Shown: positions 10,294-18,569 of the stretch, in pieces | Layout of the letters: every line of letters begins with the position of its first letter | Position numbering within the stretch: the first letter of the stretch is position 1 | NCBI GenBank assembly: GCA_934196725.1 | Contig: CAKPWR010000020.1 | Span: 1 to 42,265, forward strand | Reading direction: 5' to 3' | DNA length: 42,265 bases | Source: an uncultured Prevotella sp. | Lineage (GTDB): Bacteria > Bacteroidota > Bacteroidia > Bacteroidales > Bacteroidaceae | Translations under genes and position numbers: made by a program | The notes under the pieces: generated by a model | The model's input: the letters and a program-made list of their open reading frames with translations, nothing else | What the model was told of the DNA's origin: nothing | Database searches by the model: none

Positions 10294-12234
10294 ATGAGAA
10301 AAGCTAAATTTTTCGCAGCAGCATTGCTGGCGATGTCTTCACTCGGAGCTTTCGCACAGCATCAGTTTACTGTTCAGGCTAACAAGCCTGGAGCAGAAAT
10401 CCAGCCTACCATGTATGGTATCTTCTTCGAGGATATCAACTTCGGTGCCGATGGTGGTCTTTATGCAGAGATGGTAGAGAACCGTTCCTTCGAATTTCCA
10501 CAGCGCCTGATGGGATGGAATACATTCGGAAATGTAACCCTCAGCGACGTAAAACCTGCCTTCGACCGCAATCCTCATTATGTAACACTTGAGAGCGCAG
10601 GCGCACGTGAGAAGCAGACTGGTCTTGAGAACCGTGGCTTCTTCGGCATGGGCTTGAAGAAGGATATGAAGTACGATTTCTCTGTTTATGGCCGTCTTCA
10701 TCTCATCGATGGCAAGCAGGGCAAGATTCGCGTAGAACTCGTCAATTCAAAGAATGATGTGATTGCCAAGCAGGTCATCAACATCACCAATAATAAATGG
10801 CAGAAGCTTACTGCTACCCTTACTTCTCCTCAGACCGATGCCAAGGGTTTGATGCGCGTTTATCTGGAGAAGGGTTCTGAGAGCGTAGACCTCGACCATA
10901 TCTCTCTCTTCCCAGAGGACAACTGGAATGGTCTCCGTGCCGACCTTGTACAGGACTTGGCTGACTTGAAGCCAGGTATCTTCCGTTTCCCTGGTGGATG
11001 TATCGTAGAGGGTACCGACCTCGATACCCGTTATGAGTGGAAGAACTCTGTGGGTGCTCCTGAGAACCGTCCGCTGAACGAGAACCGCTGGAGAGATACC
11101 TTCCCACATCGCCTTTTCCCTAACTATTATCAGTCATTGGGCTTGGGCTTCTATGAGTATTTCCTCCTTTCTGAGAAGATTGGTGCTGAGCCATTGCCTA
11201 TTCTTTCTGTAGGTCTGGCTTGCCAGTATCAGAACGATGATAAGGATCCTAATGCGCATGTAGCATTCAAGGATCTCCAGAGCTATATCGACGATGCACT
11301 CGATCTCATCGAGTTTGCCAATGGTCCTGTTACCTCCAAGTGGGGTAAGCTCCGTGCAGATATGGGCCATCCTGCTCCATTCAATCTGAAGCAGATTGGT
11401 ATCGGTAATGAGCAGTGGGGACCTATGTATCCTGAGCGCTTGCAGAAGTTCATGGAGCAGATTCATGCCAAGTATCCAAAGATCAAGATCTGCGGTTCAT
11501 CTGGTCCATCTGCTGACGGCAAGGATTTCGACTACGGTTGGGAGCAGATGCGCAAGTTGGGCGTAGATATGGTGGATGAGCACTATTACAAGAGCCCAGA
11601 GTGGTTCCGCAGCAATGCCAGCCGTTACGACAAGTACGACCGCAAGGGTCCTAAGGTTTTTGCCGGTGAGTATGCAGCTCATGCCAAGCACGATCCTAAC
11701 TCATGGGAGGCTGCACTTTCTGAGGCAGCTTTCATGACCGGTTTGGAGCGTAATGCCGATGTGGTTTATCAGGCTACATACGCACCTCTCTTCGCTCACG
11801 TAGAGGGATGGCAGTGGCGTCCGGACCTCATCTGGTTCGATAACCTCAGTTCTGTCCGTTCTGCCAACTACTATGTTCAGCAGCTCTACGGCGAGAACAA
11901 GGGTACCAACGTATTGAAGCTTACCGAGAACGGCAAGGCTGTAGCAGGCGAGAATGGTCTCTATGCCAGTGCATGTTTCGACAAGACAACCAAGAGCTAT
12001 ATCGTGAAGATTGCCAACACCTCTAACGAGGCAAAGGAAATCAACGTCACCTTTAATGGTATCAAGAAGTTGAACCCTGGTAAGGTAACCGTTCTTCATG
12101 CCGACGATATCCAGGCAGAGAACAAGATTGACAACAAGAACGTAGTTGTTCCTGTAGTATCTGATGCTCAGGCTAACGGTAACGTCTTGAATGTCAAGAT
12201 CAAAGCAAACAGTTTTATGGTATATAAATTTTAA
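10294..12234 (+). CDS. Secreted GH51 alpha-L-arabinofuranosidase
   Basis: 646 residues with a signal peptide (…SSLGAFAQ). The N-terminal part (MYGIFFEDINFGADGGLYAEMVENRSFE, then a carbohydrate-binding-like beta insertion around 80-210) leads into the TIM barrel with RFPGGCIVEGT near 230. The acid/base is E373 in GIGNEQWG and the nucleophile E459 in FAGEYAAH. The C-terminal beta-sandwich (about 520-646) ends in SFMVYKF. Length and order match bacterial GH51 enzymes with an inserted CBM. It would remove arabinofuranosyl side groups from arabinogalactan or arabinan, complementing the GH43 and GH2 galactosidases upstream. It is separated from GH2 by a terminator and the repeat element, so it is probably expressed separately. 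Confidence 0.95.
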   Translation: MRKAKFFAAALLAMSSLGAFAQHQFTVQANKPGAEIQPTMYGIFFEDINFGADGGLYAEMVENRSFEFPQRLMGWNTFGNVTLSDVKPAFDRNPHYVTLESAGAREKQTGLENRGFFGMGLKKDMKYDFSVYGRLHLIDGKQGKIRVELVNSKNDVIAKQVINITNNKWQKLTATLTSPQTDAKGLMRVYLEKGSESVDLDHISLFPEDNWNGLRADLVQDLADLKPGIFRFPGGCIVEGTDLDTRYEWKNSVGAPENRPLNENRWRDTFPHRLFPNYYQSLGLGFYEYFLLSEKIGAEPLPILSVGLACQYQNDDKDPNAHVAFKDLQSYIDDALDLIEFANGPVTSKWGKLRADMGHPAPFNLKQIGIGNEQWGPMYPERLQKFMEQIHAKYPKIKICGSSGPSADGKDFDYGWEQMRKLGVDMVDEHYYKSPEWFRSNASRYDKYDRKGPKVFAGEYAAHAKHDPNSWEAALSEAAFMTGLERNADVVYQATYAPLFAHVEGWQWRPDLIWFDNLSSVRSANYYVQQLYGENKGTNVLKLTENGKAVAGENGLYASACFDKTTKSYIVKIANTSNEAKEINVTFNGIKKLNPGKVTVLHADDIQAENKIDNKNVVVPVVSDAQANGNVLNVKIKANSFMVYKF

Positions 12235-12286
12235 GAGTTGGTATAGATTTTTGATTAGTTTCAGTATAAGATAAAAAGGTGATGAG

Positions 12287-12327
12287 AATCCCTTGCAGCA
12301 GTGATGCCGCAAGGGATTGTTTTTTTC
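12287..12327 (+). terminator. Rho-independent terminator after GH51
   Basis: AATCCCTTGC (12287-12296) pairs with GCAAGGGATT (12309-12318), followed by G and eight T residues (12320-12327). Confidence 0.85.
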
Positions 12328-12346
12328 TCCCGATGCCCTTGAAATT

Positions 12347-12469
12347 ACATGGCGACGCAGGAATCTCAGTGTCGGGACGTAGGAATGATTACGTCGCCAT
12401 GTAGTAAAGTCTACGTCGGGACGTATTTTATGATACTTCTCCTTGTTTTATGATACTTCGATGATACTT
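12347..12469. repeat. 12-bp inverted repeat and short direct repeats in the GH51-TPR gap
   Basis: TACATGGCGACG (12347-12358) pairs with CGTCGCCATGTA (12392-12403). GTCGGGACGTA occurs at 12371 and 12415. TTTTATGATACTTC occurs at 12426 and 12446, with GATGATACTT at 12460. The 530-bp gap (12235-12767) holds these, the terminator, another palindrome and a promoter, but no gene. Confidence 0.65.
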
Positions 12470-12606
12470 TTTTGTAAAGATATTAGGAAGTGTCATTTTT
12501 GTATATCATTATATATCAGCGCTTTATAATAGTTTTCCTGCCCAATAATGAGACTTTGATACTTTTTTCACGAAAAAACATTTTTACGCAAGAAAATAAA
12601 TCTGCA

Positions 12607-12673
12607 GAACTTTCGCATGTGGTTCTGGTACTTTTGGACCTTCAGCCCGTTCTTGAACCACATGCAAAAGTTC
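12607..12673. repeat. Partial copy of the palindromic repeat element (19-bp inverted repeat)
   Basis: GAACTTTCGCATGTGGTTC (12607-12625) is inverted at 12655-12673 with a single difference. The right 34 bp, reversed, match the left end of the 10011-10252 element (the end carrying AAGAACGGGCTGAAG). It lacks the GCCCAGGGC hairpins and seems to be an end-only derivative. Confidence 0.75.
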
Positions 12674-12716
12674 AATAATTAATGGATTGTTTCCTTAAAA
12701 TATCTAATATTTTCCC

Positions 12717-12744
12717 TTTGTTTCGTTCCTTTTTATTAATTTTG
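12717..12744 (+). promoter_or_regulatory. Promoter before the truncated TPR lipoprotein gene
   Basis: TTTG at 12717-12720 and TAATTTTG at 12737-12744, separated by 16 nt (a little short of the usual 19-20). The ATG at 12768 follows directly. Confidence 0.5.
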
Positions 12745-12767
12745 TGAACGGAAATAATAAAAAATAT

Positions 12768-13007
12768 ATGATAAAGGTCAAATTATATATATTGAGTATT
12801 TTGTTGATGCTGGCTTCATGTACAGGAAATAAAGTCATAGATGAGCAGATAACTAGAGCAGATAGTCTGATGGAAGCCAATTCAGATTCTGCTTTAGTAG
12901 CTTTAGGTATGCTTGATAGCCTAAGAAAGAATAATCCCAAGATGAGTAAAGCTCAACAGATGCGTTTTGATTTGATTTTCTGCAGGCTATTAACGGCTTC
13001 TCAATAG
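12768..13007 (+). pseudogene. N-terminal fragment of a TPR-type lipoprotein gene, cut by ATPase cassette 2
   Basis: From the ATG at 12768 the product starts MIKVKLYILSILLMLASC, with a lipobox cysteine at residue 18. It then has ADSLMEANSDSALVALGMLDSL and MSKAQQMRFDLIF, a characteristic opening of a large group of Prevotella/Bacteroides TPR lipoproteins (usually several hundred residues, often ending in a signalling or DNA-binding part). Homology stops near 12989 and the frame ends at 13005-13007, inside the 3' end of the convergent ATPase gene. About 80 residues remain, so this is almost certainly non-functional. An ATG at 12744 is also in frame, but it overlaps the -7 box and lacks a signal peptide start. 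Confidence 0.7.
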
Positions 13008-14363
13008 GGATAATGCATAGAGAGGCAGTATGGTGATATGCCTTATGGCATCATCGTCCTGCTTGTCAATGTAATCGAATGCTCCAAAATTCTCTAAGGA
13101 ACAACGGAAGGCTTCGGTGAGTTTTTTCTCTCTCATAAATAGCCAGAGACTCTTCATGCCGCCCTGAGTGCCTGATTTGATTTCGATAGGGGTAATCTTC
13201 ATGTTGTGGATTTCCAGATAGTCTATCTCGGCAACACTCTTCCCCTTCTGCTCCCAATAAAACATCTTCTGGCGCTGGATGCATGGTTTGTAACGCATCA
13301 TCTCGAGTCCAGCAACCATCTCTGTAACACCTCCCTTATTGACAAGTTCCTGAGGGGTGCCGGCTAAAATAAGTTCTATGAGCTGCTGAGACAGGTCGCC
13401 TTCCAGTTGAAGCACAGCTAACAGTAATCCTGGGTCCAGAAAGAGAACCTTCATGCTTTTCTCGTCAGCTTCCGCATCCAGCGGAATACCATTGCCCGAG
13501 GTTGCAACCACAGGAGTAACGATTCCTGCAAGTGTCAACAGGCGGAGGGCTTCTCTGATTTGTGAACTCTGATAATCTGCTGATATTTGCTTGTATGTCA
13601 ACTTCTCTCCTGCCTGATGGCAGATGCCACGCATCGTTGTGCGCAGTAAATCTGGGTTGACTCTCTTTTTATACTTGCTGAAATCATCTTCGTATGTCAG
13701 TATGATGTCTTCCTGGATGTTTCTGCATCGGTTGAAATCGTGTGTCTTGGTCCATGCCAGAACAGATTCCGGCATGCCTCCAACAAGCAGGTAGGTGCGG
13801 AAGTATTCCACGAGTTTATCATGGAAGGCTTGATCTAAAGACTGGTTTCCGTATGCTTCATTTCGGAGAAGGATGAGTCCTTCTTCGTGATTGGCATACA
13901 GGAATTCATCGAAAGTCATCGGATACATGAAGAGCGAGTGAATCCTTCCTACTCCAAAAGTAGGGAGTTCCTGAAGCGTAAATTCCAGAAGTGATCCTGC
14001 GGCTATGACATGCAGCTCAGGATAATCTTCCTTGAAGAAGCGTAGTGCCATGATGGCTTCAGGGCATTCCTGGATTTCGTCGAGGAAGAGGAGCGTCTTA
14101 CCTGCTTCTATAGGGACATTGATATAGCTACTGATTTTTTTAGCAATCAATCGTACGTCAATATCCCCCTGGAAGAAGGTTTTGATTGCCTTGTTACGTT
14201 CGAAGTTTACCTCGGCGAAATACTCGAATTGCTTCCCAAAGTTTTTGACTGCTGATGACTTTCCAACTTGTCGGGCACCACGAAGCAGCAAGGGTTTTCG
14301 CATGGAATCTTCCTTCCAGGCGATGAGTTCTGAGTCTATGTTTCTATGTATATATTCTGTCAT
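12990..14363 (-). CDS. AAA-type ATP-binding protein with C-terminal DUF4143 / PD-(D/E)XK-like domain (copy 2)
   Basis: 457 residues from the ATG at 14363-14361 (MTEYIHRN). A longer reading from 14411 would add 16 residues that run into the repeat array and is unlikely. Walker A GARQVGKS is at 29-36, Walker B LLFLDEIQ ends at 98 (D95, E96), followed by AAGSLLEF, YPMTFDEFL, VGGMPESV, and C-terminal EIDYL plus IEIKSG (E394, K396). It is clearly related to copies 1 and 3 but different from them over most of its length. Three 24-bp repeats with a 32-bp period lie just upstream. A 9-bp repeat TGCAGGCTA directly abuts its stop codon and recurs beyond the repeat array. The cellular target is unknown. 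Confidence 0.9.
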   Translation of the reverse strand: MTEYIHRNIDSELIAWKEDSMRKPLLLRGARQVGKSSAVKNFGKQFEYFAEVNFERNKAIKTFFQGDIDVRLIAKKISSYINVPIEAGKTLLFLDEIQECPEAIMALRFFKEDYPELHVIAAGSLLEFTLQELPTFGVGRIHSLFMYPMTFDEFLYANHEEGLILLRNEAYGNQSLDQAFHDKLVEYFRTYLLVGGMPESVLAWTKTHDFNRCRNIQEDIILTYEDDFSKYKKRVNPDLLRTTMRGICHQAGEKLTYKQISADYQSSQIREALRLLTLAGIVTPVVATSGNGIPLDAEADEKSMKVLFLDPGLLLAVLQLEGDLSQQLIELILAGTPQELVNKGGVTEMVAGLEMMRYKPCIQRQKMFYWEQKGKSVAEIDYLEIHNMKITPIEIKSGTQGGMKSLWLFMREKKLTEAFRCSLENFGAFDYIDKQDDDAIRHITILPLYALSLLRSR

Positions 14364-14369
14364 AATCGT

Positions 14370-14397
14370 AACTGTTTGAATAACAGTTGCAAATATA
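14370..14397 (-). promoter_or_regulatory. -7 element and palindrome before ATPase 2
   Basis: On the minus strand TATATTTG (14397-14390) matches TAnnTTTG. Immediately downstream AACTGTT/AACAGTT (14370-14388, 5-bp centre) forms a palindrome between promoter and ATG. No -33 TTTG occurs at the standard spacing; that position falls inside the first direct repeat, so the repeats may supply an activator or repressor site. Confidence 0.45.
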
Positions 14398-14400
14398 GCG

Positions 14401-14488
14401 AAAATACTCAAATCCGAGAAATAAATCGCGTTAAAATACTCAAATCCGAGAAATAATCAGCGATAAAATACTCAAATCCGAGAAATAA
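14401..14488. repeat. Three 24-bp direct repeats, 32-bp period, upstream of ATPase 2
   Basis: The unit AAAATACTCAAATCCGAGAA + ATAA occurs identically at 14401-14424, 14433-14456 and 14465-14488, with 8-bp spacers (ATCGCGTT, TCAGCGAT) that both contain GCG. The period is not a multiple of three and the units are identical, so this is not coding sequence. There are no cas genes and no further units, so it is not a CRISPR array. It resembles an operator or iteron-like cluster. Confidence 0.9.
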
Positions 14489-14511
14489 TATGCGTGAATT
14501 GTCTTATCTTT

Positions 14512-14549
14512 TGCAGGCTAAGAATAAGAAAAGTTTGAATTATGCATAA
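14512..14549 (+). pseudogene. Possible remnant of the interrupted TPR lipoprotein gene
   Basis: In one frame the bases read LQAKNKKSLNYA and then a stop (14547-14549). An LLQA..NK segment is what would be expected a few residues after MRFDLI in intact members of this TPR lipoprotein group. The bases before it (TTTTGCAGGCTA) also resemble the left junction (TTTTCTGCAGGCTA at 12976-12989). It is short and low-confidence. Confidence 0.3.
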
Positions 14550-14588
14550 AAAAACGACCAAGATGGTAGCAGTTAGCCAATTATTTCG

Positions 14589-14596
14589 TAACTTTG
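14589..14596 (+). promoter_or_regulatory. -7 element for glnN
   Basis: TAACTTTG matches TAnnTTTG, 32 bp before the ATG at 14629. No clear TTTG is present at -33, which may indicate regulated expression. Confidence 0.5.
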
Positions 14597-14628
14597 CACC
14601 CGCAAACTTATAAAATAATAAAAGAAGA

Positions 14629-16818
14629 ATGGCTAATTTGAGATTTGAGGTTGTAGCCGAGGCCTTTAAGAAAAGACCTGTAGAGGTAGAAACTCCCAAG
14701 GTGCGCCCTTCGGAGTACTTCGCCAAGTATGTATTCAACCGCCAGAAGATGTACAAGTATCTGCCATCTGATGTGTACGAGAAACTCATCGATGTAATTG
14801 ATAACGGTACTCGTCTGGACCGTTCCATCGCTGATGCCGTGGCTGCCGGCATGAAGCTCTGGGCTGAGGAAAACGGGGTAACACATTATACGCACTGGTT
14901 CCAGCCATTGACAGAAGGTACTGCCGAGAAGCATGATGCCTTCGTGGAGCATGACGGAAAGGGTGGTATGATTGAGGAATTCTCTGGCAAGTTGCTTGTC
15001 CAGCAGGAACCTGATGCCAGCTCATTCCCTAACGGCGGTATCCGCAACACCTTCGAGGCTCGTGGCTATTCTGCATGGGATCCTACATCGCCTGTGTTCA
15101 TCATCGACGATACCCTCTGTATCCCTACCATCTTTATATCTTATACCGGTGAGGCTTTGGACTACAAGGCTCCATTGCTCCGCTCGCTCCATACCCTGAG
15201 CGAGGCGGCTACCGAGGTGTGCCACTATTTCTACCCACAGGTAAAGAAAGTGCAGACCAATCTCGGTTGGGAGCAGGAGTACTTCCTGGTAGATGAGAGC
15301 CTTTACTCGGCACGTCCTGACCTGATGCTCACGGGCCGTACCCTGATGGGACACGACTCTGCTAAGAACCAGCAGATGGACGACCATTATTTCGGAACCA
15401 TCCCTGAGCGTGTGCAGGCTTTCATGAAGGATCTGGAAATCCAGGCACTCGAACTCGGCATTCCTTGCAAGACCCGTCATAACGAGGTGGCTCCAAACCA
15501 GTTTGAGTTGGCGCCAATCTATGAGGAGTGCAATCTTGCCGTTGACCACAACATGCTCCTCATGAGTTTGATGAAGCGTGTGGCACATAAGCACGGTTTC
15601 CGTGTGCTCCTGCACGAAAAGCCATTTGCCGGTGTCAACGGTTCGGGTAAGCACAACAACTGGAGCCTCTGCACCGATACCGGTGTGTTGCTGCATGCTG
15701 CAGGCAAGACTCCGGAGGATAACCTCCGTTTCGTAGTCTTCATCGTAGAGACCCTGATGGGTGTCTATAAGCACAACGGACTCTTGAAGGCATCTATCAT
15801 GAGTGCTACCAATGCACATCGTCTGGGAGCCAACGAGGCACCTCCAGCCATCATCTCTTCATTCCTCGGCAAGCAGCTCACCGATCTGCTCGACCATATC
15901 GAGAAGGCTGATAAGGAAGAACTCTTTGCCCTTGCCGGCAAGAAGGGTATGGAGCTGGATATCCCAGAGATTCCAGAGCTGATGATTGATAACACCGACC
16001 GCAACCGTACCTCACCATTCGCCTTCACCGGCAACCGTTTCGAGTTCCGTGCCGTAGGTTCTGAGGCCAACTGTGCATCTTCTCTCATCGTATTGAATGC
16101 TGCCGTAGCTGAGGCGCTCGTTAACTTCAAGGCTCGTGTGGATGCCTTGATAGCAAAGGGTGAGGACCAGACATCGGCTATCATCGATGTGGTTCGTGAG
16201 GACATCAAGACCTGCAAGCCTATCCGCTTCGATGGCAACGGCTATTCTGATGAGTGGAAGGAAGAGGCTCAGAAGCGTGGCTTGGATTGCGAGGCATCCT
16301 GCCCAGTGGTCTTCGACCGTTATCTGGACAAGGAGAGCATCGAGATGTTTGCCAAGACCAACGTGATGAGCGAGAGCGAGCTGAAGGCACGCAACGAGGT
16401 GAAGTGGGAGACTTATACCAAGAAGATTCAGATTGAGGCTCGTGTGATGGGCGACCTGACCATGAACCACATCATCCCAGTGGCTACCCACTACCAGAGC
16501 CGTCTGGCAAAGAACGTAGAGGGCATGATTCACATTTTCGGTGGCGAGGAAGGCAAGAAGCTTACAGCCCGCAATGTGAAGATTATCCGTGAGATTGCCG
16601 AGCGCACCGAGTCGATAGAGCGTGGTGTAGAGGCATTGGTAGATGCCCGCAAGGTAGCCAACAAGATAGAGAGCGAGCGAGAGAAGGCGGTAGCTTATCA
16701 TGACACGGTGGCTCCAAAGATGGAGGAAATCCGTTATCAGATAGACAAGCTCGAGCTTCTCGTAGCCGATGAGCTTTGGACCTTGCCAAAGTATCGTGAG
16801 CTGCTGTTTATCAGATAA
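14629..16818 (+). CDS. glnN: Type III glutamine synthetase
   Basis: 729 residues, the same length class as the Bacteroides fragilis GlnN enzyme and far longer than the roughly 470 residues of type I. It converts glutamate, ammonia and ATP to glutamine in the cytoplasm. Visible family marks include THYTHWFQPLTEGTAEKHDAF near 85, a GWEQEYFLVDE metal-site strand near 206, RHNEVAPNQFELAPIYEECN around 285, NGSGKHNNWS near 340, and NRTSPFAFTGNRFEFRAVGS around 460. The C-terminal third is helical and specific to GSIII. The gene is monocistronic: a promoter lies 32 bp upstream and a terminator follows. It separates two DUF4143 ATPase cassettes but has no obvious functional link to them. Confidence 0.97.
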   Translation: MANLRFEVVAEAFKKRPVEVETPKVRPSEYFAKYVFNRQKMYKYLPSDVYEKLIDVIDNGTRLDRSIADAVAAGMKLWAEENGVTHYTHWFQPLTEGTAEKHDAFVEHDGKGGMIEEFSGKLLVQQEPDASSFPNGGIRNTFEARGYSAWDPTSPVFIIDDTLCIPTIFISYTGEALDYKAPLLRSLHTLSEAATEVCHYFYPQVKKVQTNLGWEQEYFLVDESLYSARPDLMLTGRTLMGHDSAKNQQMDDHYFGTIPERVQAFMKDLEIQALELGIPCKTRHNEVAPNQFELAPIYEECNLAVDHNMLLMSLMKRVAHKHGFRVLLHEKPFAGVNGSGKHNNWSLCTDTGVLLHAAGKTPEDNLRFVVFIVETLMGVYKHNGLLKASIMSATNAHRLGANEAPPAIISSFLGKQLTDLLDHIEKADKEELFALAGKKGMELDIPEIPELMIDNTDRNRTSPFAFTGNRFEFRAVGSEANCASSLIVLNAAVAEALVNFKARVDALIAKGEDQTSAIIDVVREDIKTCKPIRFDGNGYSDEWKEEAQKRGLDCEASCPVVFDRYLDKESIEMFAKTNVMSESELKARNEVKWETYTKKIQIEARVMGDLTMNHIIPVATHYQSRLAKNVEGMIHIFGGEEGKKLTARNVKIIREIAERTESIERGVEALVDARKVANKIESEREKAVAYHDTVAPKMEEIRYQIDKLELLVADELWTLPKYRELLFIR

Positions 16819-16854
16819 TATTTCCTGGATTAGGAATTGAAATAATAAAAAAGA

Positions 16855-16893
16855 GTGAGGGTGTGTCAAGTCCATTGAGCACCCTCATTTTTT
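16855..16893 (+). terminator. Rho-independent terminator after glnN
   Basis: TGAGGGTG (16856-16863) pairs with CACCCTCA (16880-16887), followed by six T residues. Confidence 0.85.
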
Positions 16894-16978
16894 GTTTCTT
16901 TACGTAGTCTCAAGTGCCCCCTTTGGTTCCGGGAATATGGTAAAGTTGGTTAAAAGTAATATAAAGAACGTGAGGAAG

Positions 16979-17010
16979 TTTGTTTCGTTGCCTGATTTTT
17001 AGTACTTTTG
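16979..17010 (+). promoter_or_regulatory. Promoter for ATPase 3
   Basis: TTTG (16979-16982), 20 nt, TACTTTTG (17003-17010): a full consensus match. The 28-bp inverted repeat at 17029-17100 lies directly downstream in the 5' leader. Confidence 0.7.
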
Positions 17011-17028
17011 CCCCATAATAATGGATTC

Positions 17029-17100
17029 AAGTGTGGAAAATGTGGAGAATTACACAAAAGAGATACCAAAAATGTGTAAAATTCCACATTTTCCCCACTT
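17029..17100. repeat. 28-bp imperfect inverted repeat in the ATPase 3 leader
   Basis: 17029-17056 and 17073-17100 are reverse complements over 28 bp with about three mismatches, around a 16-nt loop. Each arm contains a doubled TGTGGA(A/G)AA motif (17032 and 17041 in the left arm). It sits between promoter and ATG, so it could be an operator or an RNA hairpin covering the leader. Confidence 0.85.
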
Positions 17101-17119
17101 CAATTAAAAATATAGGGAA

Positions 17120-18436
17120 ATGTTTAACAGAACGATTATTCACGAATTGAAGCAATGGAAAGAGCGCAGAGACCGCAAGCCATTGATGATGCTGGGAGCT
17201 CGACAAGTAGGCAAGACATCGGTGCTGAAGAAATTTGGAGAAGATTGTTTTGAGCATTGTGCTTATTTCAGTCTTGATGAAGAAGAGGGTGTTTGCGACA
17301 TCTTTCGCAAGACCAAGAACCCGCAGCAAATCATCGAGCAGCTGTCGTATCTTACATCCGAGCCAATCTTGCCTCACAAGACTTTGCTTATTCTTGATGA
17401 GATACAGGATTGTCCGGAAGCCATTAGTGCCATGAAATATTTCTGCGAAAAGACCCCCGAGTATGCTGTGGCTTGTGCAGGTTCGCTCTTGGGGTTGGCT
17501 TTTGGGCATCAGGGATTTTCGTTTCCAGTGGGAAAGGTGGATCACATGAACATGTATCCCGTTACTTTTTCTGAGTTTCTGGAGCAGCGTGATGCCGGAC
17601 TCTATCAATATTATATGTCGATAGATAGTCTGGACCCGCTTCCTGATGTGTTTTTTAACCGTCTTTCGCAAGCCTTTACCGCCTATCGCATTTCTGGTGG
17701 AATGCCGGCAGTGGCGATGAAGATGATAGAGAAAGATTTGAATGGTGTGGAAACTACGCTTCGTAATATACTGCAGGATTATTCCCTGGATTTTGTGAAG
17801 CATGCCACGCCTTTGCTTGCCAATAGAATTTCGCATGTCTGGCGGTCATTGCCGTCACAGTTGGCCAAGGAGAATAGGAAATTTGTTTATCAGCTGGTTC
17901 GACCTGGTGCGAGAGCCCGTGAATATGAGGATGCTCTTACATGGCTTCAGAATGCAGGATTGATATACAAGGTAAGTTTGTGTTCTACTCCGCAGGTGCC
18001 ATTGAAATCTTATGAAGATTTAAGCATCTTCAAGATTTACAGTCTTGATGTGGGCCTGTTGCGCGTTCTTGCAGAGTTGAGTCCTGAGGCATATTTGAGT
18101 GATAATCCAATCTTTAAGGAATATAAGGGTGCTTTGGCAGAGAACTATGTTCTTCAGAGTCTGGTGACCAATGGCATCCGTTGCTCTCATTATTGGGCAT
18201 CAGGAAATACGGCTGAAGTAGAGTTCATCGTTCAGCGTGGTTTGGATGTGATTCCTATGGAGGTGAAGTCGGGAACAAGTGTTACCGGGCGCAGTTTGAT
18301 AGAGTATAACAAAAAGTATTCTCCCCGTCTGCGTATCAGATACTCCATGCTTAATCTCAAGAAGGATGATTCTTTTATCAATATCCCTCTTTTCCTGGTG
18401 GATAGAACTGAGCAGTTGATAGGATATGTGCATTAG
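17120..18436 (+). CDS. AAA-type ATP-binding protein with C-terminal DUF4143 / PD-(D/E)XK-like domain (copy 3)
   Basis: 438 residues. Walker A GARQVGKT is at 26-33, Walker B LLILDEIQ ends at 96 (D93, E94), then CAGSLLGLAF, YPVTFSEFLE, SGGMPAVAM, and in the C-terminal domain AEVEFIV with MEVKSG (E381, K383). Like copies 1 and 2 it stands alone, with its own promoter, a repeat in its leader and a terminator. The 12-mer GGGAATATGGTA starts on the last base of its stop codon (18436) and recurs at 16931-16942, upstream of its promoter. It differs from the other two copies over most of its length, so it is not a recent duplicate. The function of the family is not established. Confidence 0.9.
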   Translation: MFNRTIIHELKQWKERRDRKPLMMLGARQVGKTSVLKKFGEDCFEHCAYFSLDEEEGVCDIFRKTKNPQQIIEQLSYLTSEPILPHKTLLILDEIQDCPEAISAMKYFCEKTPEYAVACAGSLLGLAFGHQGFSFPVGKVDHMNMYPVTFSEFLEQRDAGLYQYYMSIDSLDPLPDVFFNRLSQAFTAYRISGGMPAVAMKMIEKDLNGVETTLRNILQDYSLDFVKHATPLLANRISHVWRSLPSQLAKENRKFVYQLVRPGARAREYEDALTWLQNAGLIYKVSLCSTPQVPLKSYEDLSIFKIYSLDVGLLRVLAELSPEAYLSDNPIFKEYKGALAENYVLQSLVTNGIRCSHYWASGNTAEVEFIVQRGLDVIPMEVKSGTSVTGRSLIEYNKKYSPRLRIRYSMLNLKKDDSFINIPLFLVDRTEQLIGYVH

Positions 18437-18455
18437 GGAATATGGTATAATAAAT

Positions 18456-18494
18456 AAGCTCCCTTGGCTAGGAAATGCCAAGGGAGCTTTTTTT
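18456..18494. terminator. Terminator between convergent ATPase 3 and Omp28-like genes
   Basis: AAGCTCCCTTGGC (18456-18468) pairs with GCCAAGGGAGCTT (18477-18489), with a T run to 18494 for the plus strand. The minus-strand side has only a weak T tract. Confidence 0.85.
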
Positions 18495-18569
18495 GTTAAT
18501 AGGCTAGCTGGGAAGGCAGCCTATGATGATACCTATTATAATGATACCTATATAATAAGGTGTACTTTG

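Noticed and set aside
14364..14411. 16-residue N-terminal extension of ATPase 2 (MSIFAIFATV...)
   Set aside because: It overlaps the -7 element, the palindrome and the first direct repeat; the internal MTEYIHRN start aligns with the other two ATPases.
14401..14488. Possible mini CRISPR array (three identical 24-bp units, regular period)
   Set aside because: Spacers are only 8 bp, there are just three units and no cas genes, and a similar design occurs before another DUF4143 gene.
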